A stretch of 64,000 bases of DNA, taken from CAZZKG01 sp964654825 (lineage in GTDB: Bacteria > Gemmatimonadota > CAZMKB01). The stretch's first letter is position 1, and every line of letters begins with the position of its first letter. The stretch covers positions 1-64,000 of the forward strand of contig CAZZKG010000010.1 in NCBI GenBank assembly GCA_964654825.1. Direction: 5' to 3'. The notes beneath the pieces are model-generated. The model ran no database searches and was not told the DNA's origin. It saw only the letters and a list, made by a program, of their open reading frames with translations. Made by a program: the position numbers and the translations under genes. Below, piece after piece: positions 17,917-26,245 of the stretch.

Positions 17917-19065
17917 ATGACCGGATCGAAGACAGACAATTGTTGCGGGGCTCCCGGTATGGGTGGGAGTAAGAATCAGGCGCTGGATCGGCGGCCGGTA
18001 TGTGATGACGGAGGTTCGGGGGAGGACGTCCACTTGAAAAACGGCAGTGTGAGTACTCCAGCAGGGGAGATTCCCCGGGTACAAACCGAACTCACTATCC
18101 GTGATCACCTCGGCACGCTGTGTGTACGGGTGGGTATCGGACGGGGGAGCTATCGCGTAACCCCCGGCCTCTATGCCGTCAACTCGCCGGGGCAGGGTTC
18201 TCCTGTTTTTGTGACCGCCAATTATAAACTTAGTTTCGACCATCTCAGATCACAGCTTGCAGAGCGTGATGGGTGGATACTTGTTCTCGACACTTTCGGC
18301 ATCAACGTATGGTGTGCTGCCGGCAAGGGTACCTTCGGGACCGATGAACTCATCCATCGTATCGGGGCGGTAAACCTTGCCGGTTTCGTCTCCCATCGCA
18401 ATCTCATACTCCCCCAGCTCGGTGCGACGGGTGTGAGCGCTTTTCTGGTGAAGAAGCAGAGCGGCTGGCGCGTGGTGTATGGACCCGTACGAGCGGCCGA
18501 TCTGCCCGCTTTTCTCGACGGGGGTCAGAAGGCTACACAAAAGATGCGCCGTGTAAGGTTCTCGCTCGTCGACCGGCTTATTCTGATCCCCGTTGAGCTG
18601 GTTACGGGCGCCAGGTATCTCATCCCTGCCGCGGTCTGCCTGCTGCTACTCGCGGGATTGGGGGCAGGCGGCTATTCCCTGTTTTGGGTGGAGACCACCG
18701 GCCTCAGGAGTGTGCTGCTGCTCCTTCTGGCATATCTAGCCGGGGTTGTCGTTGTCCCGGCTCTTCTGCCATGGATCCCGGGGCGGGCATTTTCACTGAA
18801 AGGCACCCTGGTGGGGCTGGTTGTAGCGGTGGTTCTTTTTGTCGAAAGCCGGTCCGGGACAGCTGTTTTCGACAACCGTGTGGAGGCTCTCGCCTGGCTG
18901 TTTCTCCTGCCGGCAGTGGTGAGCTTTGTCGCGATGAACTTTACCGGGGCATCGACGTATACGTCACTCTCAGGTGTCCGACGTGAAATGCGGTTTGCCG
19001 TTCCGGTACAGATAACCGCTGCCATACTCGGTCTCGTCCTGTGGTTCGCCGGGAGATACATTTAG
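17917..19065 (+). CDS. hgcA: Mercury methylation corrinoid protein HgcA
   Basis: About 382 residues from ATG 17917, which has CAGGTGG nine bases upstream; ATG 17866 is an alternative without a ribosome site. HgcA transfers a methyl group from its corrinoid to Hg(II). The cap-helix motif NVWCAAGK (N130-K137, with C133 the proposed lower-axial cobalt ligand) is complete and is the diagnostic difference from the acetyl-CoA pathway CdhD/CFeSP proteins. Flanking segments also fit HgcA: GLYAVNSPGQGSPVFVTANY, DGWILVLDTFGI, GTFGTDELIHRI, LPQLGATGVSA, VVYGPVRAADLPAFL and RVRFSLVDR-ILIPVE. The last 180 residues hold about five membrane helices, as in known HgcA. hgcB follows 18 bases downstream. No ArsR-type regulator is seen beside it. 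Confidence 0.97.
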   Translation: MTGSKTDNCCGAPGMGGSKNQALDRRPVCDDGGSGEDVHLKNGSVSTPAGEIPRVQTELTIRDHLGTLCVRVGIGRGSYRVTPGLYAVNSPGQGSPVFVTANYKLSFDHLRSQLAERDGWILVLDTFGINVWCAAGKGTFGTDELIHRIGAVNLAGFVSHRNLILPQLGATGVSAFLVKKQSGWRVVYGPVRAADLPAFLDGGQKATQKMRRVRFSLVDRLILIPVELVTGARYLIPAAVCLLLLAGLGAGGYSLFWVETTGLRSVLLLLLAYLAGVVVVPALLPWIPGRAFSLKGTLVGLVVAVVLFVESRSGTAVFDNRVEALAWLFLLPAVVSFVAMNFTGASTYTSLSGVRREMRFAVPVQITAAILGLVLWFAGRYI

Positions 19066-19083
19066 CATCAGAAGGAGGACAAG

Positions 19084-19395
19084 ATGTTAGGTCTTCGTTA
19101 TCTCTCGGGTGTCGTCACGCTCGAGCTCGATGATCGAAAATGCACCGGTTGCCGGAAATGCGTCGAAGTCTGCCCTCACGCCGTCTTCGAGATCCGGAAC
19201 AGAAAGGCCGGGATCGTCGATCTCGACGCCTGTATGGAGTGCGGAGCATGTGCTAAAAATTGTCCGGAAGGAGCCATAACGGTCGATTCCGGGGTGGGAT
19301 GTGCAACCGGAATAATCGTTGGAGCACTGCGCGGGACCGAGCCGACCTGCGACTGTTCGAGTAGTTCGGACCAGGATAAGGGCTGCTGCTCATAG
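19084..19395 (+). CDS. hgcB: Mercury methylation ferredoxin HgcB
   Basis: 103 residues, with AGGAGG six bases before the ATG. Two [4Fe-4S] motifs are present: CTGCRKCVEVCP and CMECGACAKNCP. The second contains the CMECGA signature typical of HgcB. The segment DSGVGCATGIIVG supplies the conserved extra cysteine, and the protein ends in a Cys-rich tail, CDCSSSSDQDKGCCS, with the vicinal pair proposed to bind Hg(II) or pass it on. HgcB is the electron donor that reduces the HgcA corrinoid. The pair is needed and sufficient as a marker for mercury methylation in known anaerobes. Confidence 0.97.
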   Translation: MLGLRYLSGVVTLELDDRKCTGCRKCVEVCPHAVFEIRNRKAGIVDLDACMECGACAKNCPEGAITVDSGVGCATGIIVGALRGTEPTCDCSSSSDQDKGCCS

Positions 19396-19457
19396 AGCCG
19401 GAGCTGTCGGATAAATCCAATTTTCATTCCTCAGAATCCGGTTACCAGGATGGATAC

Positions 19458-20273
19458 GTGACACTCACTTGCCAGAAAATCGGGAAGCTGATTGTTTTCT
19501 CCTTTCTGTTTTTCCGGATCACCGGCTGCGCCGTTAATCCTGAAGGTACCCTCGAAGAATATCTTGACGCCGCTGTTTCCCGGGACACCGTCAGGGTGAG
19601 ACAGCTGTCCTGTGAAGAAGAAATACCGCAACTGCTGAGCTGGCAAATAGTCTACCGCGCCCCGGCACAGGTAACCTCTCATCATTTTCTGGAAGAGATG
19701 GAGACGATCCGGGTCACGATCGACACTTTACAGAGCAGGTGTGACAGCCTGAAAAATTTTCTACTGGAGGATTGTGTTGATATCGAAGATGGACAGTTAC
19801 GTGAATTTGTTACGGAACTGGAGAAAGTTACAGGTGCAACGGATCTCCAGGGAGAAACGGGGACATCTCCTGTTCAAACAATGGCAGGACATCTCAGGTT
19901 TCCGACAAGAAAAAGTGGATCATCCGACAGTGACGAGTATGAGTATCTGCTCCCGACCGGGGACTGGGTCGGTCCCCGTGAAGCGTTGTTGTTCTGCTGG
20001 GACGGGGGAGCTTTCACATATCACAATAACAGACAGATCGTTGATATTCTGACAATTCGCCTGTCGGGTCTTCAATTCATGAAAAGCGACCTCGAATGTG
20101 CTCTGGGCCGTTCCGTAAGCTTCGATGAGGATCCACTGATCGAAAAAGCGCAGTTTGTTCTGGATCTGACTTACGTAGGTGCGGCCCTGGGTAAGCTCGT
20201 AAAGAAGCAGAGAGCAGTTTTGTTGAGGGCCAACAAAGGAAGATGGGTGGTGACCGGCCTCGAGGAACTGTAG
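19458..20273 (+). CDS. Unknown predicted lipoprotein downstream of hgcAB
   Basis: 271 residues from GTG 19458. The N-terminus LIVFSFLFFRITGCAVNP has a hydrophobic core and an ITGC lipobox, so it is probably lipidated at residue 24 or so. The rest is soluble, with a helical segment (HHFLEEMETIRVTIDTLQSR) and an aromatic stretch around YLLPTGDWVGPREALLFCWDGG. I recognise no family. It begins 62 bases after hgcB on the same strand with no terminator seen between, so co-transcription with hgcAB is possible. Confidence 0.6.
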   Translation: MTLTCQKIGKLIVFSFLFFRITGCAVNPEGTLEEYLDAAVSRDTVRVRQLSCEEEIPQLLSWQIVYRAPAQVTSHHFLEEMETIRVTIDTLQSRCDSLKNFLLEDCVDIEDGQLREFVTELEKVTGATDLQGETGTSPVQTMAGHLRFPTRKSGSSDSDEYEYLLPTGDWVGPREALLFCWDGGAFTYHNNRQIVDILTIRLSGLQFMKSDLECALGRSVSFDEDPLIEKAQFVLDLTYVGAALGKLVKKQRAVLLRANKGRWVVTGLEEL

Positions 20274-20367
20274 CCCCACGACGATCGCCTGCAATGATCG
20301 AAGAAAGTATCTCTCTTGCTATGAGACCACTCCCGCCACGGGTGCAATCCGCTGCATGAATCTCACC

Positions 20368-20396
20368 TTGACATCCACGAGTGGGTATGGTACAAT
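20368..20396 (+). promoter_or_regulatory. Promoter of the beta-helix gene
   Basis: TTGACA (20368-20373), 17 bases, TACAAT (20391-20396). Transcription would start about 15 bases before the ATG at 20418, which has GGGAGG-type pairing about 8 bases upstream. Confidence 0.75.
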
Positions 20397-20417
20397 CGAG
20401 TTTGGGAGGATCAAGAA

Positions 20418-22835
20418 ATGACGAAGAAGCTGTCTTTTCTGTCCCTCGTCTTCTCCGTGTCCCTCGCATCGACGGGATATGCCGCCGTCATCCATGTTCC
20501 GGCCGATTGTGTGACCATCCAGAGAGGGATCGACATGGCCGCTTCAGGCGACACGGTTCTGGTCGCGGACGGCGTTTACTCAGGCCCCGGGAACAGGGAC
20601 ATCGATTTCTACGGCAAAGCCCTCCTCCTCGCGTCCGAGAACGGACCCGACAGCTGCGTCATCGAGTGCGGGGGGAGCGAATCCGATCCTCACCGGGGGT
20701 TTGTCTTCCACAACCTCGAAGATTCCTGTTCCATCGTGCGGGGCTTCACCATCACAGGCGGATGGACCGACTACAACGGCGGAGCAATACTCTGCGACGC
20801 CTCCTCGCCGACGATCGAGGACAATATCATCACGGGGAACGCGGCCGTCGGGGAACGAAGCAACGGGGGCGGTATCGCCGGGCGATACTTCACCTCACGG
20901 ATATCGGGGAACACGATCATGAACAATATCTCTACCGAACTGGGCGGTGGTATGCATCTCACCCACTCGATGGTTCTCATCGAAGACAATCTCATCACCG
21001 GGAACACTTCAGGAGAGACTCACGGAGGCGGCGTCCACACGTCTTACTCGTCGCTCTCTGCGAGGAACAATACGGTCACGGAGAACTCGGGAGGCGGTAT
21101 CCTCTGCCGCTGGAACACTTCGTCGATAATCTCCGGGAATGTGATCACGGGCAACTCGGGCGGTTCGGGAAGCGGTCTCTATACCCACGGAGATTCGGCG
21201 GTGGTCGTCGGAAACACCGTCACCGGGAACACGGGTGTGAAGGGAGCCGGAATCTACTGCAGGGTCGATTCTTCCTTCCGTATCGAGGCCAACAAGGTCA
21301 CCGGTAACACCGCGAGCAGCCAGGGAGGAGGGATCTTCTGCTTTGGACCTCGCGGGGTAATGGCCGACAATATAATGAGTGGCAATTCCTCGGCGGGCGG
21401 CGGTGGTGGTCTCTACGCGGAAGGGAGTTCTCTCGCTGTCACAGGCAACCGGATAGAGGACAACACCTCTCAGGGAAACGGGGGAGGCGCATTGTTCGTG
21501 GTCGATGAATCCACCGTCGAAGAAAACACCATCACGGGAAACACGGCGGCGAGCGGCGGCGGCGTGTCGATCGGCGGCTACGGATACTCCGTAACCGGCA
21601 ACACGATACGGGAAAACGCGGCGGGCTCGAACGGCGGGGGTGTGTCGGCCGACGGAGCTTCGTCGTCGATCAGCGAGAACACGATCTGTGAGAACACCGC
21701 CGGCTCCTCCGGCGGAGGCGTCTTCTGCGCGCAGTGGTCGTCGCTTCTGATCGAGGGAAACACCATCGTCCTGAATGAAGCCGGGGGATTGAACGGCGGC
21801 GGCGTGTCGTGTTTCGGAGGAGACACCGGGATCCTCGACAATCTCATCGCCGGAAACGGCGCCCTGTACGGCGGCGGGGGCGTCTTCTGCGGAGGAGCGA
21901 CCACCGTCATCAGCGGCAACACGATCGTTCTCAATACCACGGAAAACAACGGGGGAGGAGTCGCATCACAGGGATATTCGGGAGACGTCATCCTGAGCCG
22001 AAACTCGATCATTTCGAACAAAAGCGGCCGGGGAGGCGGTTGTTTCCTGGGAGGGAGCAGCGCGATCGTCGACGGGGTCACTTTCAGCGGCAACCGGGCC
22101 GACTCGGGCGGCGCGATCGGATCGAGAGGGGCCTTCTCGGTCATCGTGACCGTGGAGAATTCCATCCTGTGGGGCGACACCGCCGCGACGGGCGCGGAGA
22201 TCTTCACCGAGGAGGCGAGCACGATCACGGTGGAATACTCGGACGTCATGGGAGGCTGGGAGGGCGAGGGAAACATCGAGGGGGATCCGCTCTTCGTGAA
22301 CGGGGGCCTGAAGGACTGCCGCCTCCTCTGGGGATCGCCGTGTATAGATACAGGTCATCCCGACTCGCTCGATGCCGACGGCACGAGGCGGGACATGGGT
22401 GCCCGCTCCTTCGACCAGAGTGATCACCTCACCCTCTACCTGACGCCCGATTCATACTCCGCTCTGCCGGGAGGCGAGGAGGGTGTCACCTACACGATCA
22501 TCAACCGCCACGAGCAGGCCGAGCCGTTCTGGGTGGCGAGCCGGGTCACGGATCCCTCCGGAGCGACGGTGATCGTCCTGAATCCTGCGTATCACCTGAT
22601 CCCCTCGAACTCGACGGCCAGAACCCGCATCGTGCACGAGGTGCCGATCGACTTCCCTTCGGGGAGGTACACCTACACTTCGGCCGTGGGGCTCCCTCCG
22701 GCGACGGTCTTCGACACCGACCTGTTCGATGGCTGGATCATCGAGGGGGCCGATCGACTTCCTCTGCCTCGAACACGAATCCCTCCGATCGGGGAAGCGG
22801 TTCGGGCGGTGGATGCCGAGGCGGCAGGAAGGTGA
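20418..22835 (+). CDS. Secreted right-handed beta-helix (pectate-lyase-like) repeat protein
   Basis: 805 residues. Signal peptide MTKKLSFLSLVFSVSLASTGYA. Residues about 24-60 have the typical opening of DUF1565/NosD-type helices (VPADCVTIQRGIDMAASGDTVLVADGVY). About 25 coils follow, with the recurring pattern ENTITGN-x-GGGGV, ending in a metal-like DPLFVNGGLKDCRLLWGSPCIDTG segment. The last 170 residues form a separate beta domain with no sorting-tail motif. Base use is visibly richer in G and C than in the neighbours. The 3' end overlaps the convergent gene by 98 bases, and the final 30 or so residues look unlike a normal domain end. Function likely surface or extracellular; no catalytic residues identified. 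Confidence 0.85.
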   Translation: MTKKLSFLSLVFSVSLASTGYAAVIHVPADCVTIQRGIDMAASGDTVLVADGVYSGPGNRDIDFYGKALLLASENGPDSCVIECGGSESDPHRGFVFHNLEDSCSIVRGFTITGGWTDYNGGAILCDASSPTIEDNIITGNAAVGERSNGGGIAGRYFTSRISGNTIMNNISTELGGGMHLTHSMVLIEDNLITGNTSGETHGGGVHTSYSSLSARNNTVTENSGGGILCRWNTSSIISGNVITGNSGGSGSGLYTHGDSAVVVGNTVTGNTGVKGAGIYCRVDSSFRIEANKVTGNTASSQGGGIFCFGPRGVMADNIMSGNSSAGGGGGLYAEGSSLAVTGNRIEDNTSQGNGGGALFVVDESTVEENTITGNTAASGGGVSIGGYGYSVTGNTIRENAAGSNGGGVSADGASSSISENTICENTAGSSGGGVFCAQWSSLLIEGNTIVLNEAGGLNGGGVSCFGGDTGILDNLIAGNGALYGGGGVFCGGATTVISGNTIVLNTTENNGGGVASQGYSGDVILSRNSIISNKSGRGGGCFLGGSSAIVDGVTFSGNRADSGGAIGSRGAFSVIVTVENSILWGDTAATGAEIFTEEASTITVEYSDVMGGWEGEGNIEGDPLFVNGGLKDCRLLWGSPCIDTGHPDSLDADGTRRDMGARSFDQSDHLTLYLTPDSYSALPGGEEGVTYTIINRHEQAEPFWVASRVTDPSGATVIVLNPAYHLIPSNSTARTRIVHEVPIDFPSGRYTYTSAVGLPPATVFDTDLFDGWIIEGADRLPLPRTRIPPIGEAVRAVDAEAAGR

Positions 22836-23979
22836 CACGGAAGCAGTCCCGCCCGCCCCAGGAGCGGACCTCTCCGTCGACGCACTCCCGGGCCATCGTC
22901 TCGACGACCCAGGGGTTCCCGTCGAGGAGTTCCACGTCGTACGGCACCTTCACCCTGAAGTGACGGGTGACCGTGCCGCCGGGGGGAAGCGTCCCGACGC
23001 AGGTGGGGCCTATCCTCTTGTCCGGGCACGCGCGGACCGGGATCGGGCAATCCGATTCCGCGTAAAACAGGTGGTCCTCGGCGAAGTCGATCGTATCCTG
23101 TGACTGGTTGACGAAGGTCGCGCTGTAGGTGAGGTATTCCCCCAGGTAGGCGTCGGGCGTTCCGTCGCCGTTCGCGTCGGGATTCCGCGGCCTATCGTGA
23201 ACGACGACGGCGGGCAGTCTGCCACCTGACATCACGAAAATGTCCATCACCACGCCCGGGGCCGTGTTCTCCAGGTCCGACTCGAAGAGGAACCTGACCT
23301 TCACCATGCGGTTGTCGAAATCGAGGAGGTCGAACTCCCAATCCCTGAACCCGCCGTCGCCGCAGTTCGAGTCCCCTCCGATCCCCTCGTCGCAGGAGCC
23401 GAGCGGCTCTCCCTGATCGTACGATCCCCACGAGGGAACGAGAAGGGACCAGCTCGCGCCGTGGTCGGTCGAAACCTGCACGTTCCAGCCGTCATGCAGG
23501 CACTGGACCGAGTCGTACGTCGTGAAGTCAAGAAAACCGCCGAACTGGAGGTAGATCTCGGGGGAGTCGAGCCAGCCGCAGGCGTCGTTGGAGTAGTCGC
23601 GTCCGATGTTGGTCTCCCAGGCGTTGCCCCAGATCACGTGCCCCGGCGTACCCCACTCCCAGTCGGCGTAGCCTCCGGGAGTGAAGCCGTCGCCGGAGGT
23701 GTCGAAATCGAAATAGACGTCCGGTCCCCACCAGAAGAGATCGCATTCGGACCGCCCGCTCTCGTATCCTCCGATGACACCTGCCACCGCGTAGTTCCAG
23801 GGAGTGAAGAGGTAGTAGTCGGTGAAGGATGTCTCATCGCCGGGAATCTCGGCCGCGAGGCAGCCGTCCCTGTAGATGTGGATCGCCTCGTACGCCTCTA
23901 CGTTCGTCCAGGTGAGATCGGAAAAGTCGTATTCGAATGGCCAGCAGGAGAGATCGATCGGGGGGAGAATGTCCGGCAT
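22738..23979 (-). CDS. C-terminal part of a secreted propeller/FN3 protein, separated by an in-frame TAG
   Basis: 413 residues from ATG 23979, but that ATG has no convincing ribosome site. The frame is the same as that of the gene ending at 24061, and the 27 codons between (encoding GPGSDGLLTYHPDIEGFDPP and so on) read as normal protein. The segment LTWTNVEAYEAIHIYRDG to YAVAGVIGGYES is an FN3-like domain; a jelly-roll-like part rich in W, D and G (DFDTSGDGFTP) follows, then a beta domain near the end. No signal peptide, no sorting tail. Best read as the second half of an interrupted gene; a free-standing start at 23979 remains possible. Confidence 0.6.
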   Translation of the reverse strand: MPDILPPIDLSCWPFEYDFSDLTWTNVEAYEAIHIYRDGCLAAEIPGDETSFTDYYLFTPWNYAVAGVIGGYESGRSECDLFWWGPDVYFDFDTSGDGFTPGGYADWEWGTPGHVIWGNAWETNIGRDYSNDACGWLDSPEIYLQFGGFLDFTTYDSVQCLHDGWNVQVSTDHGASWSLLVPSWGSYDQGEPLGSCDEGIGGDSNCGDGGFRDWEFDLLDFDNRMVKVRFLFESDLENTAPGVVMDIFVMSGGRLPAVVVHDRPRNPDANGDGTPDAYLGEYLTYSATFVNQSQDTIDFAEDHLFYAESDCPIPVRACPDKRIGPTCVGTLPPGGTVTRHFRVKVPYDVELLDGNPWVVETMARECVDGEVRSWGGRDCFRVTFLPPRHPPPEPLPRSEGFVFEAEEVDRPPR

Positions 23980-24060
23980 CCCGTACTCGTCGAGGTCGAA
24001 TGGGGGATCGAAACCCTCTATGTCCGGGTGATAGGTGAGCAGACCGTCGGAGCCGGGACC

Positions 24061-24063
24061 CTA
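24061..24063 (-). other. In-frame TAG joining two halves of one open frame
   Basis: Reading 24909 down to 22738, a single amber codon is the only interruption of a 724-codon frame. Sequence on both sides is protein-like with no frameshift. It is either a nonsense mutation, an assembly error or a natural gene end with a linked second gene. Confidence 0.7.
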
Positions 24064-24909
24064 TTCCTCGACGACCGCGACCCCCCACGCGAAATCTGTC
24101 TCGCCGAGCTCGCAGTGATCCGTTCCCACCGGTCCGGACAGGATGTCGAAGTCGAAGATCTCGCGCTTCGTGCCGGGTCCGGCCGCCGCCTGGTTCACCA
24201 TGACGAGCCGGCCGAGATCGTCGTCGTAACTCATGCCCGCCATGTCGTAACCGTCGGAATAGGTCTGCCAGGGAATGGGCCAGGAGCCGAGGAGCTCTCC
24301 CAGCGCGCCGCCTCCGATGTCGTAGACGTAGAGCATGTCGGGATAGCCGCTCGTCCCGACGAAGAGGTAGTCGTCGGCGTCACTCACGGCGATGCCCCCG
24401 ATGTCGAGGCCGGTGAAAGTGTAGGACACGGTGAGGTAGGGAGGGGCGGCCGAGTGCTGGTTCAGGAAGCCGTCGTTCCATCCGCCGACCCAGATCCGGT
24501 GGTACTCGGGATCGTACCCGATTCCCCTCTGCGACATGCCGTAATTGACGCTGTAGTAAGTACCCTGGACGATCTCACAGGTGGACGGGTCGACCTGGAA
24601 TACCCCGTCGGAGCCCGACGGGACGTCGACGAAGAAGAGCGTACCGTCGGCGAGATCATAGGCGCCGTCCGCGATGTAGACGGAATTCGCCGAAGGAGAG
24701 ATCGATCCGCAGTTGTCGCGTGAGATCGAGCAGGAGAGAAGAGGCGCCCCCGCCGGCTCCGGCGGTGCCCCGGACGGGCCGAGGTTGAGCGCTGAATAGA
24801 AATTTTCTCGAGCAGAGTCATGTACCGGATTTTGAATCCCTGATGACAACAGCGGGATGAAACCCAGGAGAACAATCCCGATACCTGATGCCATCATGGT
24901 TGGTCTCAT
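24061..24909 (-). CDS. Secreted beta-propeller-like protein (first half of interrupted gene)
   Basis: 282 residues. Signal peptide MRPTMMASGIGIVLLGFIPL. The rest has repeated blade-like motifs such as DGAYDLADGTLFFVDVPSG, RGIGYDPEYHRIWVGGWND and IAVSDADDYLFVGTSGYPD, typical of extracellular seven-bladed or YncE-like propellers. It ends at AWGVAVVEE before a TAG whose frame stays open for another 440 codons. GC-rich like the convergent beta-helix gene. Promoter at 25082-25110. Confidence 0.75.
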   Translation of the reverse strand: MRPTMMASGIGIVLLGFIPLLSSGIQNPVHDSARENFYSALNLGPSGAPPEPAGAPLLSCSISRDNCGSISPSANSVYIADGAYDLADGTLFFVDVPSGSDGVFQVDPSTCEIVQGTYYSVNYGMSQRGIGYDPEYHRIWVGGWNDGFLNQHSAAPPYLTVSYTFTGLDIGGIAVSDADDYLFVGTSGYPDMLYVYDIGGGALGELLGSWPIPWQTYSDGYDMAGMSYDDDLGRLVMVNQAAAGPGTKREIFDFDILSGPVGTDHCELGETDFAWGVAVVEE

Positions 24910-25081
24910 GAGAGTTCTCTCTCTTCGCGTATCCGGTATAGCGGCCCCTGCAGGATCGGTTTGTCAGTAGATTGATTCATTGTCGGATAGATCAATCAGA
25001 TAAAGTGGCTGGTGTAAATCGAAATAAAATGCCGTACTTTTTTACTGTAAACACGCAGTGATCCCGAGGTTCTCTATTGCT

Positions 25082-25110
25082 ATCTTATCATAACAAGTTT
25101 GTTCTGTCAA
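25082..25110 (-). promoter_or_regulatory. Promoter of the propeller gene
   Basis: On the minus strand TTGACA (25110-25105), 17 bases, TAAGAT (25087-25082). It predicts a leader of about 165 bases to the ATG at 24909. This is the main signal in the 260-base gap between htpX and the propeller gene. Confidence 0.7.
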
Positions 25111-25169
25111 GCAGCATGAGCCTTTCGATTTTTCTCTTCACTCTCCCCTCACCCCTCCCGGTAGAATCC

Positions 25170-26069
25170 TCACATCTCCCGGAGTCTGTGGATCCTCTCT
25201 TCGACGGGGGGGTGGGTGCTGAAGAGGCTCTTCGCTCTTTTTTCCGTGCGCTTGATGGGGTTGGCGATGTAGAGGTGCTGGGTCGCCCGGTTGGCGACCT
25301 CGAGGACCTCGGGGTCCTTCGAAATGATCTCGAGGGCCTGGGCGAGGCCCTCGGGATAACGGGTGAGCTGGACCGCCGAAGCATCGGCGAGGTACTCTCT
25401 CTGCCTCGACACGGCTAACTGAAGCAGCTTCGAGAAGATAGGTGCCAGGATAGCGAGGACGAGAGCTGCGATTATGATAATCCCGCCGGATCTCCCGCCT
25501 TTCCCATTTCGGCTTCGCCGCCCTCCTCCCCAGAACGTGTACCGGAGGAAGAAGTCGCACAGGAGAGCAATGAGGCCGATTTCGATGGCGATTAGCGTGG
25601 CAAACAGGACATCGTAGTTTCTGATGTGGGAGATCTCGTGGGCGATGACTCCCTGCAGCTGATCCCGGTTCAGCTTCTCGAGTAACCCGCTCGTCACCGT
25701 CACAGCCGCGTGTTCTGGATCCCGTCCCGAGGCGAAAGCATTCGGGGCCGTGTCTTCGATCATGTAGACACCGGGCATCGGCAATCCGCCGGAAATCGCC
25801 ATCTCCTCCACGATGTTGAAGAGCATCGGATGGTCCTTCTTCTCCACCTTCTTCGCCCTGCTTATCGCGAGGATTGTCGAACTCCCCGAGTAGTAGCTGA
25901 AGAGGCCGAAGCCGACCCCCACGATTACCGCCACGATGACACCGGAGAGGCCTGAGCCGGGACCGGCCACCACTTCCGCAATCAGGTAGCCGAGGACAAT
26001 CAGCATAAATACGACCGCGGCGGCCAGGATGTATGAATTTCTCTTGTTGCTGGCAATCTGCTCGTACAT
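25170..26069 (-). CDS. htpX: M48 membrane metalloprotease HtpX-like
   Basis: 299 residues. Two N-terminal helices (about 13-32 and 35-55), the zinc-protease motif HEISHIRNYD (HExxH), two further helices, and EYLADASAVQLTRYPEGLA with the third zinc ligand E. HtpX removes damaged inner-membrane proteins. The usual partner lemA lies upstream on the same strand, but a 166 bp MITE-like element separates them and ends only 10 bases before this ATG. No Shine-Dalgarno is visible in that gap, so translation may be weakened. Confidence 0.93.
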   Translation of the reverse strand: MYEQIASNKRNSYILAAAVVFMLIVLGYLIAEVVAGPGSGLSGVIVAVIVGVGFGLFSYYSGSSTILAISRAKKVEKKDHPMLFNIVEEMAISGGLPMPGVYMIEDTAPNAFASGRDPEHAAVTVTSGLLEKLNRDQLQGVIAHEISHIRNYDVLFATLIAIEIGLIALLCDFFLRYTFWGGGRRSRNGKGGRSGGIIIIAALVLAILAPIFSKLLQLAVSRQREYLADASAVQLTRYPEGLAQALEIISKDPEVLEVANRATQHLYIANPIKRTEKRAKSLFSTHPPVEERIHRLREM

Positions 26070-26079
26070 GATAAAATTA

Positions 26080-26245
26080 AGTGGCCCTATTCATAAATAC
26101 GCGTGTCTTCGGTCAGGCGATGCATACCGCCCCACCTCGTTGCTCGTCGGTTACATACCGCAAGGGGTATGCGTCCTCCTCGCGCCTCGTAGTTCGGGCG
26201 CATCGCCTGTCTCGGTGCTTCACCGTATTTATGAACAGGACCACT
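26080..26245. mobile_element. MITE-like element, copy 1
   Basis: 166 bases bounded by AGTGGCCCTATTCATAAATAC and its inverted partner CCACT at 26241-26245. Terminal inverted repeats of about 22 bases, with the complementarity extending further inwards (GGCGATGC arms), could fold the whole element. Inner blocks GTTGCTCGTCGGTTA and CCTCCTCGCGCCT are shared with the copies at 33542 and 36011. No coding capacity. Inserted between lemA and htpX. Confidence 0.9.

Noticed and set aside
20381..21307. 308-codon Arg-rich frame over the beta-helix gene
   Set aside because: Out-of-frame shadow of a GC-rich repeat gene; composition is dominated by Arg and Gly.
20418..22300. Short regular repeats as a CRISPR or satellite
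   Set aside because: The periodicity is at protein level (beta-helix coils), with no identical DNA repeats and spacers.
23461..24723. 420-codon plus-strand frame over the minus-strand propeller/FN3 gene
   Set aside because: Antisense shadow: long only because of high G+C; Val/Glu/Asp-rich with no domain.
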